Shown here: positions 43,916 to 52,125 of the stretch, one piece after another
Position numbering within the stretch: the stretch's first letter is position 1
Layout of the letters: each line of letters begins with the position of its first letter
DNA from: Actinoplanes oblitus
Lineage (GTDB): Bacteria; Actinomycetota; Actinomycetes; Mycobacteriales; Micromonosporaceae
DNA: 64,000 nucleotides
Direction of reading: 5' to 3'
Assembly (NCBI RefSeq): GCF_030252345.1
Contig: NZ_CP126980.1
Span: forward strand, 5,099,501-5,163,500
Notes under the pieces: model-generated
Told to the model about the DNA's origin: nothing
Databases searched by the model: none
What the model saw: only the letters and a program-made list of their open reading frames with translations
Translations under genes and position numbers: made by a program

Positions 43916-43983
43916 CGTCGGCGAAGCCGTCGTTTTGATAGGTGCGGCTTGCCGCACTGTCTCTAAGCCATCCTAGGATTCTA
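43916..43983 (-). repeat. Two-hairpin 3'-end element, copy B
   Basis: Same architecture as copy A: on + the order is CGTCGGCGAAGCCG, TTTTG, GGTGCGGCTTGCCGCACTG, CTCTAAGCC, TCCTAGGAT. It abuts the stop of the GNAT remnant (43981-43983) on its 3' side, the same relation that copy A has to sugE. Copies A and B are direct repeats. Confidence 0.7.
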
Positions 43984-44399
43984 GGAATGAGGCGTGTACC
44001 CGCCGATCTCCGTGTGACCCGAGTGCCGGATGCGTGCCCAGCCCCGCGGCATCCGCCCCGAGGGCGACCAGCAGCCGCCGGCCGAGCCCGGCGCCACGCG
44101 TGTCCCCGGCGATCCACCGGTGTCGCAGCTCGGCGGTGCTCCCCGCGCACCGCGTCCACAAACCGCAGCCGACCGGCCGAGCAGCATGGTGCCGTCGAGC
44201 TCGCTCGGATCGGTCAGGGCGCCCGAGTCGTACCCTCGGGGAACCGCTGCGCCAGCTCCGCCGCATAGCGGCGCAGGCACTCGCGGGCCTCCCGTCTGCC
44301 GGATCGACCGCGGCGATCGTGATGGCCGCCGCGCGCCGCAGCCGGCCAGGCGGGGCCGGCACACCGAGGCGCGGGCCGAGTTCGAGCGGGCGGCGGCAC
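43981..44399 (-). pseudogene. Frameshifted GNAT acetyltransferase remnant
   Basis: Pieces of one GNAT protein appear in order in different minus frames: ECLRRYAAELAQRFPEG, then YDSGALTDPSELDGTMLLG, then TAELRHRWIAGDTRGAGLGR (the acetyl-CoA loop) with RLLVALGAD, and finally HTEIGGYTPHS before the stop at 43981. At least three shifts are needed, so this is decay and not one sequencing error. It is divergent from the MerR gene at 44518. Confidence 0.75.
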
Positions 44400-44457
44400 T
44401 GACCCGCAACGAGCGCGAGCGCGCCCCGCTGCTCGACCGGGCCCGGCAGTCCAGGAC

Positions 44458-44488
44458 TTGAACCCGACGTCACGTCAGGTCCTAGCGT
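44458..44488 (+). promoter_or_regulatory. MerR-type promoter/operator
   Basis: TTGAAC (-35, 44458-44463) and TAGCGT (-10, 44483-44488) are 19 bp apart, the long spacing typical of MerR-activated promoters. Between them is the near-palindrome CCCGACGT-C-ACGTCAGG (44463-44479). It controls the MerR gene itself. Confidence 0.75.
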
Positions 44489-44517
44489 CGAGGGCGCACC
44501 CGCGAGAAGGAGGCTAC

Positions 44518-45108
44518 GTGGCGGAATCCCCGCATCAGTGGCGCATCGGCGAGCTGGCCCGCGCGACCGGCGTGACGGTCCGCACGCTGCACCACTACGA
44601 CCGGCTCGGCCTGCTCGTGCCGTCGGCCCGCACCACGGGCGGGCACCGCTGCTACACCGGGGACGACGTGCGCAGGCTGCACGTCATTCTGGCGTTGCGC
44701 GGGTTCGGGCTGAGCCTGGCGCAGATCCGCGACACGCTCGGCGAGGCGTCCGGCGACCCGGTCGGGTTGCTGCGCCGCCAGCTGGCCGAGGTCGAGGAGC
44801 GGATCCGGCGCGGGATCAGCCTGCGCAGCCGCCTGCACGGGGTGCTCGGCGCGCTCGACCGGATGGCCGAGCCGTCGGTGTCGGATTTCCTGCAGTTGAT
44901 CGAGGAGATGGTCACCATGTCCGCACCCCTCACCCCGGAGCAGCTCGACGAGATGCAGCGCCAGCGGTCCGCGTGGGCCGCGACGCTGACCCAGGAGGAG
45001 CTGGCCGCGATGAACCGGCACCGCTCGGAGGCGATGGCGGCACTCTCGCCCGAGCAGCGCGCGCAGATGCGGGCGCAGCGCGCCCGCCACCTGCCGCAGG
45101 CCGGCTGA
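44518..45108 (+). CDS. MerR-family transcriptional regulator
   Basis: 196 aa. HTH and wing at ~8-75 (WRIGELARATGVTVRTLHHY, LGLLVPSARTTGGHRCYT), dimerisation helix (~85-125), then an effector part with TPEQLDEMQRQRSAW and Glu/Met/Arg-rich helices, similar to TipA-type C-termini but shorter. The GTG start follows AAGGAGG by 4 nt. Autoregulation through the operator at 44458-44488 is likely. The former divergent partner is a decayed GNAT gene. Confidence 0.92.
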   Translation: MAESPHQWRIGELARATGVTVRTLHHYDRLGLLVPSARTTGGHRCYTGDDVRRLHVILALRGFGLSLAQIRDTLGEASGDPVGLLRRQLAEVEERIRRGISLRSRLHGVLGALDRMAEPSVSDFLQLIEEMVTMSAPLTPEQLDEMQRQRSAWAATLTQEELAAMNRHRSEAMAALSPEQRAQMRAQRARHLPQAG

Positions 45109-45112
45109 GAAC

Positions 45113-45150
45113 CGGCAGGACCCGGCCGTCCGGACGTCCGGGTCTTGCCG
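45113..45150 (+). terminator. Terminator hairpin after merR
   Basis: 13-bp stem with one G-T pair: CGGCAGGACCCGG (45113-45125) with CCGGGTCTTGCCG (45138-45150), loop 12 nt, 4 nt after the stop. No T-run. Confidence 0.7.
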
Positions 45151-45181
45151 TACACCCTTGCGCCGTGACAAGCTGTCGGGC

Positions 45182-45793
45182 ATGCAGTTGCGGAATGACA
45201 TCATTCGCGATGAGATCTGTCTGAGCAGCACGGCCCTGGCCGAGCGCGGCTGGACGCCGGCGGCGATCCGCCTGTTCCTCGGCGAGCCCGACCGGATCAC
45301 CCCACACCCGGTGCTGCGGAACGCACCGCCGGTGCACCTGTTCCGCCGGGCCCGGGTCCTCGCCGCCGAGGGCACCCAGCAGTGGCAGCGCTGGCACGAC
45401 CGATCGGTGCAGCGCTCGGCCCAGCTCCGGGCCGCCGCCGACACCCAGCGGGCCGCGATCCTCGCCGAGATCGCCGCCCTCGACATCCGGGTCCCCGAGC
45501 TCGACGAGCAGGTCCTGCTCCAGCGCGCGCTGGCGTACCGCAATCGCCGCCACCCGGCGGCCGCCACCGAGGACCCGGACCCCGAGCCGGCCACGCTACG
45601 CCGCTGGATGGTCGGCTACCTGCGCCACGAGACCACCATCCAGAACGCCGGCAGTCTGCCCGCCAGGGCCGGCCGAGCCCAGGCCACCCCAGCGATCCGC
45701 GCGAGTGTCTACGCGGTCATCGCCGACCGCTACCCGTCCCTCGCCGACGAGGCCCGCAGCCAGGCCGCCGAGCCCCACGACATCCCACCTTGA
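45182..45793 (+). CDS. Conserved hypothetical protein, 203 aa
   Basis: Not assigned a function. The N-terminal part (STALAERGWTPAAIRLFLGE, HPVLRNAPPVHLFRRARV) looks like a small DNA-binding-type fold seen at the start of several actinobacterial hypothetical proteins. A long Ala/Arg/Glu-rich helix (~70-110) and RRWMVGYLRHETTIQN follow. Cytoplasmic, monocistronic, with a 3'-end motif 67 nt behind its stop. Confidence 0.7.
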   Translation: MQLRNDIIRDEICLSSTALAERGWTPAAIRLFLGEPDRITPHPVLRNAPPVHLFRRARVLAAEGTQQWQRWHDRSVQRSAQLRAAADTQRAAILAEIAALDIRVPELDEQVLLQRALAYRNRRHPAAATEDPDPEPATLRRWMVGYLRHETTIQNAGSLPARAGRAQATPAIRASVYAVIADRYPSLADEARSQAAEPHDIPP

Positions 45794-45860
45794 CTGACCG
45801 TCGGATCTCCCCCACACCACCCCCGGCCCGACGATCCACACCCCACCCCCATTCCCACCC

Positions 45861-45874
45861 ATTTTCGGTACGCC
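45861..45874 (+). repeat. 3'-end motif copy 5
   Basis: ATTTTCGGTACGCC, in sense behind the 203-aa gene. Confidence 0.55.
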
Positions 45875-46074
45875 CACTGCGGCCCCGTGCCACCCCACGC
45901 ACCGTCGCCGCTGGCCAGAAACGCGCAAGGCCCCGGTCCGGCGACCCACCGCGCGGCGTGATCGCAGATCCACCCGTCCCCACGCCCCCGGCCAACAACA
46001 CTCGGCCTCCACATCCCCGGTGTCGCCCCGCAAGGCGGATCAACGTCCGCACAGCCGGACGACATGATGCTGCG

Positions 46075-46262
46075 GTGGAGTGTCACGAGGCCTTTCCGGA
46101 CCTCGCCGATGTCTATCTCGAGGACTCCGGGGTGCTGGCCGTTTACGCCCACGGAGCATGCGAACGCCGAGTCACCCTCGGTATCAACCGCCCACACCGG
46201 GTGGACAGCAGTGGTACCGCGCAGCATGGCTCGTGGTGTCCAGAGGAATCGGCTGCCTCTGA
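46075..46262 (+). pseudogene. Frameshifted remnant of a conserved actinobacterial protein
   Basis: Two pieces lie in order in different frames: CHEAFPDLADVYLEDSGVLA (from about 46081), then PSHPRYQPPTPGGQQWYRAA (about 46170-46230). Together they match, by eye, a family with VYLEDSWVL and HPxYxPPxPGEQxCYR. The C-terminus is cut off near 46262 just before the convergent secreted-protein gene. Function of the family unknown. Confidence 0.5.
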
Positions 46263-46291
46263 CCCGAGCCGCCCGCGCTCTGCAGGACGAT

Positions 46292-46654
46292 CTAGTAGTT
46301 CAGCGTGGAGGTTTGCCCCGGGTATGTGCGCACCCATGCTCCTCGGTTCGCCGCAATGCTGCAGGTGAAAAAGATCCATGCCCAACCGGGATTGGTGATT
46401 CCCGTGAAGGTGACCTTGTAGCGGATTTTGCCGTCCCACCAGGACGGTGTGAATTTCTGTGCGGGCGGATGTGAATTGTCGAGATCGCCCTTTACCCAAG
46501 CAACCTCTGTGCTCGTGTTGGCGCAGGCATATCCGACGACGGTCGATGTCGTCACGGCCGAGGCCGCGGTTGGATTGATCACGAGGCCAGCCAACACCAC
46601 CGTCGCGCTCAGAAAGCCGGCAGTCATCTTCCTTTTCAAATTCTTCCGTTGCAT
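46292..46654 (-). CDS. Small secreted protein, 120 aa
   Basis: Sec signal peptide: basic MQRKNLKRK, hydrophobic core (AGFLSATVVLAGLVI), cleavage after ASA near residue 33. The mature ~87-aa domain has two Cys (YACANTS, FFTCSIAANRG) that may form a disulfide, and many aromatic residues (FTPSWWDGKIRYKV, WAWIFF). Lower GC than the neighbours, suggesting a different history. Function unknown; could be an extracellular binding protein or inhibitor. Confidence 0.75.
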   Translation of the reverse strand: MQRKNLKRKMTAGFLSATVVLAGLVINPTAASAVTTSTVVGYACANTSTEVAWVKGDLDNSHPPAQKFTPSWWDGKIRYKVTFTGITNPGWAWIFFTCSIAANRGAWVRTYPGQTSTLNY

Positions 46655-47052
46655 GAAGCTGTCCTACCACACCTGCTAGACAGGGCGACCGGGGTTCCCT
46701 CCTCTGCGGTCGGCCGCCTGGACAGAATTGTATGACCGACCCTATTGGACCAACTCTCGTCAGGGGGACACATCTTTTGACGCGCCGTATCTCACAGGCA
46801 TAGTGAGGTATTTCATGAATGGCAACGGCTGGCCGCGGGGATGAATCCGGCAGCCCATATGCACGCGTAATCGGCGCCGCTGTGACTGTCGGCGGAATTG
46901 CCGCGCCGCCAACGGCATCACCGTGCGCAGCCCTCGCGGCCGTCGCTTTCAGCGATGGGAACGCGACGTATCATCCATCAGGCGCGGCAGGGATGATCTT
47001 GCCGCACTCCGGCCGGCCGGCCGCGGCGCCGGGAGCATTCTGACGACGCGCG
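46655..47052. other. AT-richer gene-free gap
   Basis: No supportable gene. Contains an imperfect inverted repeat (TATCTCAC and GTGAGGTA, 46788-46810) that could be an operator, and is clearly less GC-rich than the surroundings. Confidence 0.4.
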
Positions 47053-47613
47053 TCAGGGCCACTGGTCGTTCTCACGGTCCACGTCGGGGATCGGCCCGAG
47101 GATCACCCATCCGGGGGTCAGCGACCGGATGCTGCGGAACCCTCGGTTCTCTGCCCACGCCGCTGGGTCCGTGTCGCCGGGCGCATGCATGATCGTGTAG
47201 CGCGGCGGGTCCTGCATGAAGAGCCGGAAGAACGTGCGCCCGGAGTCCTTCGACTGATACACGATCAAGTCGACGTCCGGCAGCGCCTCGTAGATCGCTT
47301 TGTCCTTTGCGGTGGCGTGCTCGCAGACGTCGCCGACGCAGACCAACGCCCGGGTCCAGGAGACGCGCGGGGCCTGCGGGTGAGCGGCCACCAGCTCCCG
47401 CATCCGGGCGTCGGCCTGAGTGAAGGCCGCCGGCGAACGATCGAACTCCGACTCCAGCCGGTCGAACCGCTTCTTGTCGAACCCGCTGCCGAAGTGCAGC
47501 TCCAGAGCGCCGAGGACGGCGCCTCGCCAAGCCACCACGAGCGCCGCCACGACGATGAGCGTGACGAGCACGATCCGGACCGGCGAGCGTCGTCCCCGGC
47601 GCTGCGGCTTCAC
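47053..47613 (-). CDS. Membrane-anchored hypothetical protein downstream of the repeat protein
   Basis: 186 aa: basic N-terminus (VKPQRRGRRSPVR), one membrane helix (IVLVTLIVVAALVVAW, ~14-30), then an exported domain with two Cys (ALVCVGDVCEHA) and an end FRSIRSLTPGWVILGPIPDV. GTG at 47613, 20 bp behind the stop of the 802-aa secreted protein, so they are co-transcribed. The place fits an immunity or anchoring partner, but no known family was recognised. Confidence 0.65.
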   Translation of the reverse strand: MKPQRRGRRSPVRIVLVTLIVVAALVVAWRGAVLGALELHFGSGFDKKRFDRLESEFDRSPAAFTQADARMRELVAAHPQAPRVSWTRALVCVGDVCEHATAKDKAIYEALPDVDLIVYQSKDSGRTFFRLFMQDPPRYTIMHAPGDTDPAAWAENRGFRSIRSLTPGWVILGPIPDVDRENDQWP

Positions 47614-47632
47614 GGTGTCAGGTTCCGGCGGA

Positions 47633-50041
47633 TCAGAACGAGCCGCTGATGGGGACTTCGACGTCCGCCACCGCGATCGCCGGGGGGTACTTCCCGTTGA
47701 ACCGGTCATAGTGCTGAAGCGTAAACCAGTCGATGAAACCGTAATTCGTGATCTCGTCGTCGGGGTCGAGCCCAAAATGGTCGTACGAGTGGAAGAGCAA
47801 CGTCCCCGAGAAGGTGTTTCCGGTGATCACATAATTCCGCAGTTCGATCGTGTGCCCGTGGAACTGGTGAATGGCGATGGAGAGGGCCCGCTGGTTGGCG
47901 TCGGTGACGGAGAAGTCGTAGACCGGATAGTGCAGGCCGCTGCTGTCGAACAGCTGGTACAGCAGGTTCAGGTTGAGATCGTCCTGGACCTGGAACTGCG
48001 CGACGCCGCCCAGATTATCCGTGATCGACTGGACGATGATCCCCTTCGCCTTGTCGATGTAGCTCTGCTCCTGAGGCGAGGCCGCGACCGCCCGGGACAG
48101 CGCGGTGCCGGAGCCGACCTGGAGGTACTTGGCGGGGTCGTAGTTGTCGTCCACGCTGACGGTGCCCGCGCTCTGCCCGTTGCGGCCGTAGTGGAAGGCG
48201 TTGCGCAGGTCGTCAACCGCCTGCTGGTTGTCGGCGGCCGCGCCGACCTTACCGATGTTCATGATGTCGTTGAACTCGCCCCACATGAGGAACTCGGGCG
48301 TGATCCGGGCGACCCAGAAATCCCAGTCCAGATCGGTCAGCTCGCCGTAGGTGTAGTCGTTGAACGTCAGGTCGTCCGCCACCTGCTGGCTCGGCGGAAC
48401 CTGGAAGTGTTCCGGGTCGGGCTCCTTGCGCCGGCCCTCCCGGTTCTGGGACTGGTGGATCAGCATGGACACCGGGTCGGGGGTTTGGGGCTGCCCGTCG
48501 TCGCCGTCGCGGGTGCCGTCGCCGTCGGTGTCCTGCCTCAGCGGATTCGAGGTCAGCTTGGCGTAGACCAGCTCCTGCGAGCCGGGCAACTCGTCCGTGG
48601 CGATCCGGACCTCGGTGCCGTCGGTGAGTGAGTCGCCGTCGGTGTCCGCGTTGTTCGGGTCCAGCGCGCCGAGCGGCACACCGTTGCCCTGCCGGAGCCG
48701 CCCGGCCCGGCTCTCGTTCTCGTAGTAGTCGCTGATCCCGTCACCGTCGGTATCCACCGAACCCGTACGGGAGGCCTGATCCCAGACCTCGTCGAAAACG
48801 TGGCTGTCGAGCACGACGTACTTGCCGGCGGTCGCTGTCGTGGCCGTGATCGTGCCGCCGTCGATCCGCTGGTCCACGACCTTCACCAGCCGCTGTGACG
48901 TGTCGTCGTAGCGGTAGACGGCGGGCTTGACGTCCGCTCCCGTCCGTTCGGGGTCGACCTTGAAGGTCATCGTCGCCTGGGCGAACCGGCCGTCGACCGA
49001 GAACTCGTAGCCATTGCCGAGGTGACCCGGAGTGGACGCCGGGAACTGTCGCTGATCGGCCGGGAGCTCAGTGATCCGGAATGTCGGCACCTGATGGGCG
49101 CCGAGACCCTTGATCGTGGCCGAGGCCGTGGTGGCGCCGCCATCGGCGGACCGCGTCACGTCGAACGCGGCGCGCGCGGCACGGGGATCCGATCCGATCC
49201 GCGTTTCCTCGCCGTCGTCCACGCCGTCACCGTCGGTGTCGGGCTTGACCGGGCTCGTGCGCCGGGCCAGTTCCTGCCCGTCGGCCAGCCCGTCGCTGTC
49301 GGTGTCCGGTCCGGTGAGCGCGGTCTGCAACTGGGCCTCACGCTGGTTCGTCACCTTGTCGCCGTCGGTGTCCTCACTGCCGTCCCGGACGCCGTCACCG
49401 TCGCTGTCCGCCTTCGAGGGACTGGTGCCGGTGCCGAGTTCGAGGAAGTCGGAGAGACCGTCGCGGTCGGTGTCCGGACTCCTCGGATCGAGCTTCGCGC
49501 GCTGTTCCATGTCGTCCGGGAGCCCGTCGCCGTCGGTGTCCTGCGCCGGCCGCGCCCCGCCCTTCGCGAAGGTCGCCCACCTGGGCGTGTACGCGGCTGT
49601 CCGGCCGTCCTGCGCGCGGTACCAGAGCGTCGAGGTCGTGCCCGCCTCGATCAGCTTGTCCGCCGGGTCGTTCTGGATCGTCGCGCGCAGGCCCCGCGGG
49701 GCGTCCAGTTTCGCCGCCGCGGTCGCCGTGATCCGGTCCGGCGACTCGAACGACAGCGACCAACCGTCGATGTCGTCGCCGGAGACGTTCTTGATCTGCA
49801 GCTGCGCGATGTAGGAACCCGCCGGCAGGGTGTCGCGGAACGTCCGCGGCACGGAGCTCCACTGCGGATCGCCCGCCACGAGCCGCCGGTAGGACACGTC
49901 GACCGTGGTGTCCCGGTAGATCGTCTCCCCGGTCGCCGGGCTGGCGACGGGGCCGGCGACGGCGGGCGCCGCGGTGGCGACCATGAGCATCGAGGTGCCT
50001 ATCGAAAGGCCGAGCCGATGGAGGTACTGAGACGTACGCAC
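47633..50041 (-). CDS. Secreted calcium-repeat protein with DUF3289-like C-terminus
   Basis: 802 aa. Signal peptide (LGLSIGTSMLMVATAAPAVA, cleavage about residue 29). Two blocks of thrombospondin-type-3/EF-like calcium motifs of form DxDxDG: six between ~165 and 290 and three between ~435 and 540 (for example DTDGDGLPDD, DTDGDGVDDG, DTDGDGISDY). The last ~230 residues resemble DUF3289: FGLDPDDEITNYGFIDWFTL followed by QHYDRF and VADVEVPISGSF. In enterobacteria that domain ends toxin- or effector-like proteins. The GTG start has GGAGG five bases ahead. An exported toxin or adhesin is plausible; assignment of the end domain is by memory. Confidence 0.8.
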   Translation of the reverse strand: MRTSQYLHRLGLSIGTSMLMVATAAPAVAGPVASPATGETIYRDTTVDVSYRRLVAGDPQWSSVPRTFRDTLPAGSYIAQLQIKNVSGDDIDGWSLSFESPDRITATAAAKLDAPRGLRATIQNDPADKLIEAGTTSTLWYRAQDGRTAAYTPRWATFAKGGARPAQDTDGDGLPDDMEQRAKLDPRSPDTDRDGLSDFLELGTGTSPSKADSDGDGVRDGSEDTDGDKVTNQREAQLQTALTGPDTDSDGLADGQELARRTSPVKPDTDGDGVDDGEETRIGSDPRAARAAFDVTRSADGGATTASATIKGLGAHQVPTFRITELPADQRQFPASTPGHLGNGYEFSVDGRFAQATMTFKVDPERTGADVKPAVYRYDDTSQRLVKVVDQRIDGGTITATTATAGKYVVLDSHVFDEVWDQASRTGSVDTDGDGISDYYENESRAGRLRQGNGVPLGALDPNNADTDGDSLTDGTEVRIATDELPGSQELVYAKLTSNPLRQDTDGDGTRDGDDGQPQTPDPVSMLIHQSQNREGRRKEPDPEHFQVPPSQQVADDLTFNDYTYGELTDLDWDFWVARITPEFLMWGEFNDIMNIGKVGAAADNQQAVDDLRNAFHYGRNGQSAGTVSVDDNYDPAKYLQVGSGTALSRAVAASPQEQSYIDKAKGIIVQSITDNLGGVAQFQVQDDLNLNLLYQLFDSSGLHYPVYDFSVTDANQRALSIAIHQFHGHTIELRNYVITGNTFSGTLLFHSYDHFGLDPDDEITNYGFIDWFTLQHYDRFNGKYPPAIAVADVEVPISGSF

Positions 50042-50557
50042 ACTTTCCTCCCCGTTCTTGGAATGTGGTCGCGCCCGAAGCGACGAATGGGCGTGACCGA
50101 CTCAAGGTAGGCGGACGTGAGGTTCAATGCGACCCCATCACATTGACGGCAATCAAAGCTTGACCCGACCTGGTGGATCACGTATAGCGGGCCACCCATC
50201 AGCGATTCTGAGTGAAAACCGGGCGGCGGCCCGACTGCGCCGTGGGGCATGGGTGACGTGGGTCACGCGTAAAAATGACAGTCAGGCGCATGAGAAGTCG
50301 CCAATAGTTCAAGGGGCTCGGACCAACGTCCGGGAAGTCCCGCTAAGCGTGATCTTGGCCGTGCACCCGGGCTTCGATGATCGGAAACTCTGACCGGCTC
50401 GACCTCATGCCGAACGCCCTCGATCACGGCGTAGAGCCGCGGCCGGCGGAGCGGCAGACGCGGGCTCCGTTCATGCCGGTACCCCGCCGACATCCGGTGC
50501 CGGGGCGGGGCCTGGGGCGTGCCATTCGCCGGCGCCACCGAGCAGAGGCGTGCCCGC

Positions 50558-50573
50558 GGCGTACCCGGAAATC
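50558..50573 (-). repeat. 3'-end motif copy 6
   Basis: GATTTCCGGGTACGCC (one extra G) on the minus strand, 57 nt behind the ohr stop and in sense with ohr, after its terminator hairpin. Confidence 0.5.
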
Positions 50574-50590
50574 GGCGGCCGGAAACGACA

Positions 50591-50616
50591 GCGGTCCGCA
50601 CCGGGGTGCGGACCGC
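50591..50616 (-). terminator. Terminator of ohr
   Basis: Perfect 12-bp stem: GCGGTCCGCACC (50591-50602) with GGTGCGGACCGC (50605-50616), 14 nt behind the ohr stop. No T-run. Confidence 0.75.
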
Positions 50617-50630
50617 CGTCGGTGGGTGTA

Positions 50631-51050
50631 TCAGGCGAGGGTGAGCTGGACCTCGACGTTGCCACGGGTCGCGTTCGAGTACGGGCAGACCTGGTGCGCG
50701 GCCTCCAGGAGCGCCGTCGCCTGCTCCTCGCTGAGGCCGGGCAGCTCCGCCTCGATCGACACGGACAGGCCGAAGCCGCCGCTGGGCAGCTGACCGATGC
50801 CGACGTCGACGGTGATCGCGGTGTCGGTGAGGGTCACCTTCTGCTTGCCGGCGACCAGCTTGAGGGCACTGTGGAAGCAGGCCGCGTAGCCGGCGGCGAA
50901 CAGCTGCTCCGGGTTGGTCAGCGCGCCGCCGGGGCCGCCCATCTCCTTCGGCACGGCCAGGTCGAAGTCGAGCACGCCGTCGCTGGAGCGGACGTGGCCG
51001 TTACGGCCGTCGCCGGTGGCGGTCGCGGACGCGGTGTAGATCGCGGTCAT
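50631..51050 (-). CDS. ohr: Organic hydroperoxide reductase (Ohr/OsmC family)
   Basis: 139-aa thiol peroxidase that reduces organic hydroperoxides. Both catalytic Cys are present: YAACFHSALK (~Cys58) and AHQVCPYSNATRGN (~Cys122), the Ohr pattern rather than OsmC. Full length. The ATG overlaps the ohrR stop (ATGA), a regulator-reductase operon, with a strong terminator behind. Confidence 0.96.
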   Translation of the reverse strand: MTAIYTASATATGDGRNGHVRSSDGVLDFDLAVPKEMGGPGGALTNPEQLFAAGYAACFHSALKLVAGKQKVTLTDTAITVDVGIGQLPSGGFGLSVSIEAELPGLSEEQATALLEAAHQVCPYSNATRGNVEVQLTLA

Positions 51051-51505
51051 GCGGGGATGCCCCTTTCGAGGGATGTCGGGCCGGCTGCTCCGCCGCGGGC
51101 GCGGCTGAGCAGGTCGTTCAGCTGAGCGAGCTCGTCGACGCTCAGGTTCACCGAGCAGAGCAGCGCCTGCGTGAGATCACCGATCTCGTCGCGCAGCCGC
51201 ATCCCGGACTCGGTCGGGCTGACCAGCACGGTCCGCTCGTCGTCGGCGCCCCGGGTGCGAACCAGGTGCCCCTGCGCCTCGAGCCGCTTGAGCAGCGGCG
51301 ACAGGGTGCCGCTGTCCAGTTGAAGGGTGCGCCCGAGGTCACGCACCGTAGTCGGACCGTCGTGCCAGAGCACCCGCAGCACCAGGTACTGCGGGTAGGT
51401 CAGCCCGTGCGGGTCGAGCAGCGGCCGATAGAGCGCCGTCATCGCCCGGCTGGCCGCATAGAGCTGGAAGCAGATCATCTGGTCCAGTGCCGTGCTCTCC
51501 CGCAT
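51047..51505 (-). CDS. ohrR: MarR-family organic-peroxide sensor
   Basis: 152-aa OhrR-like repressor. The reactive N-terminal Cys is in MICFQLYAASRAM (about residue 12), with LYRPLLDPHGLTYPQYLVL, the winged HTH (TTVRDLGRTLQLDSGTLSPL, RLEAQGHLVR) and DERTVLVSPTESG. Oxidation of the Cys releases DNA and induces ohr. Located just upstream of ohr in the same operon. Confidence 0.95.
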   Translation of the reverse strand: MRESTALDQMICFQLYAASRAMTALYRPLLDPHGLTYPQYLVLRVLWHDGPTTVRDLGRTLQLDSGTLSPLLKRLEAQGHLVRTRGADDERTVLVSPTESGMRLRDEIGDLTQALLCSVNLSVDELAQLNDLLSRARGGAAGPTSLERGIPA

Positions 51506-51521
51506 GGCCAGAACAGTAGCG

Positions 51522-51550
51522 CGCAATTGAGTTGTGCGCAATCGAATTGG
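51522..51550. promoter_or_regulatory. Probable OhrR operator
   Basis: AT-rich stretch between ohrR and the divergent GNAT gene with CAATTG, TTGTGCGCAA and GAATTG elements, overlapping inverted repeats of the kind OhrR binds. Confidence 0.55.
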
Positions 51551-51583
51551 CGACCTCCGACCACGGTGTGTGATCATCGCCGC

Positions 51584-52099
51584 ATGCCGGCCATCCGATT
51601 CGTGAAGCTGTCCCCCGCCGCCCTGGCCGCCCTCGTCGAGGGTGACCTGGAGGCCGCCAGCCAGGCCGCCGGAACCCCGCTGAGCCAGTACCTGATCGAC
51701 GAGAACTGGCTCTGGCGGGTCCGGCTCGACGACATCGCCAACAACCCGGAAGCCGCCGACTGGATCGCCCGCCCCGCCCTCGCCGACCCGGACGGCATCG
51801 TCGTCGGCCACGGCGGCTTCCACGGCCCGCCGGACACGAACGGCGTCGTCGAGGTGGCCTACTCGGTGGATCCCGGACACCGGCGCCGGGGCTACGCCAA
51901 GGCGATGCTGCGCGCGCTGCTCGAACGCGCGGACGCCGACCCGCGGGTGACGGCGGTCCGCGCCAGCATCCGGCCGGACAACATCGGCTCACGCGCGACG
52001 ATCAAGGGGTTCGGGTTCAAGAAGATCGGCGAGCAGTGGGACCGGGAGGAGGGCCTGGAGGACGTCTACCTGCGGCCCGCCAGACCCGCCGCCCGCTGA
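51584..52099 (+). CDS. GNAT acetyltransferase
   Basis: 171 aa. Acetyl-CoA segment VEVAYSVDPGHRRRGYAKAM (~88-107), then VRASIRPDNIGSRATIKGFG, RimJ/RimL-like. Divergent from ohrR, so the OhrR operator may also affect it. Substrate unknown. The 3'-end motif follows its stop by 26 nt. Confidence 0.88.
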   Translation: MPAIRFVKLSPAALAALVEGDLEAASQAAGTPLSQYLIDENWLWRVRLDDIANNPEAADWIARPALADPDGIVVGHGGFHGPPDTNGVVEVAYSVDPGHRRRGYAKAMLRALLERADADPRVTAVRASIRPDNIGSRATIKGFGFKKIGEQWDREEGLEDVYLRPARPAAR

Positions 52100-52125
52100 C
52101 GGGTCCGCCGCCGGTTCCGGCGCCC

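Larger units (their letters stand above)
50042..50630. other. Gene-free gap
   Basis: Nearly 590 bases without a supportable gene. It holds a short inverted repeat GTGAC-GTGG-GTCAC (50253-50266), the ohr terminator, and a copy of the 3'-end motif. Confidence 0.5.

Noticed and set aside
49990..50020. Possible further copy of the 3'-end motif (CTATCGAAAGGCC)
   Set aside because: Encodes the signal peptide of the 802-aa protein and lacks CGGTACG.
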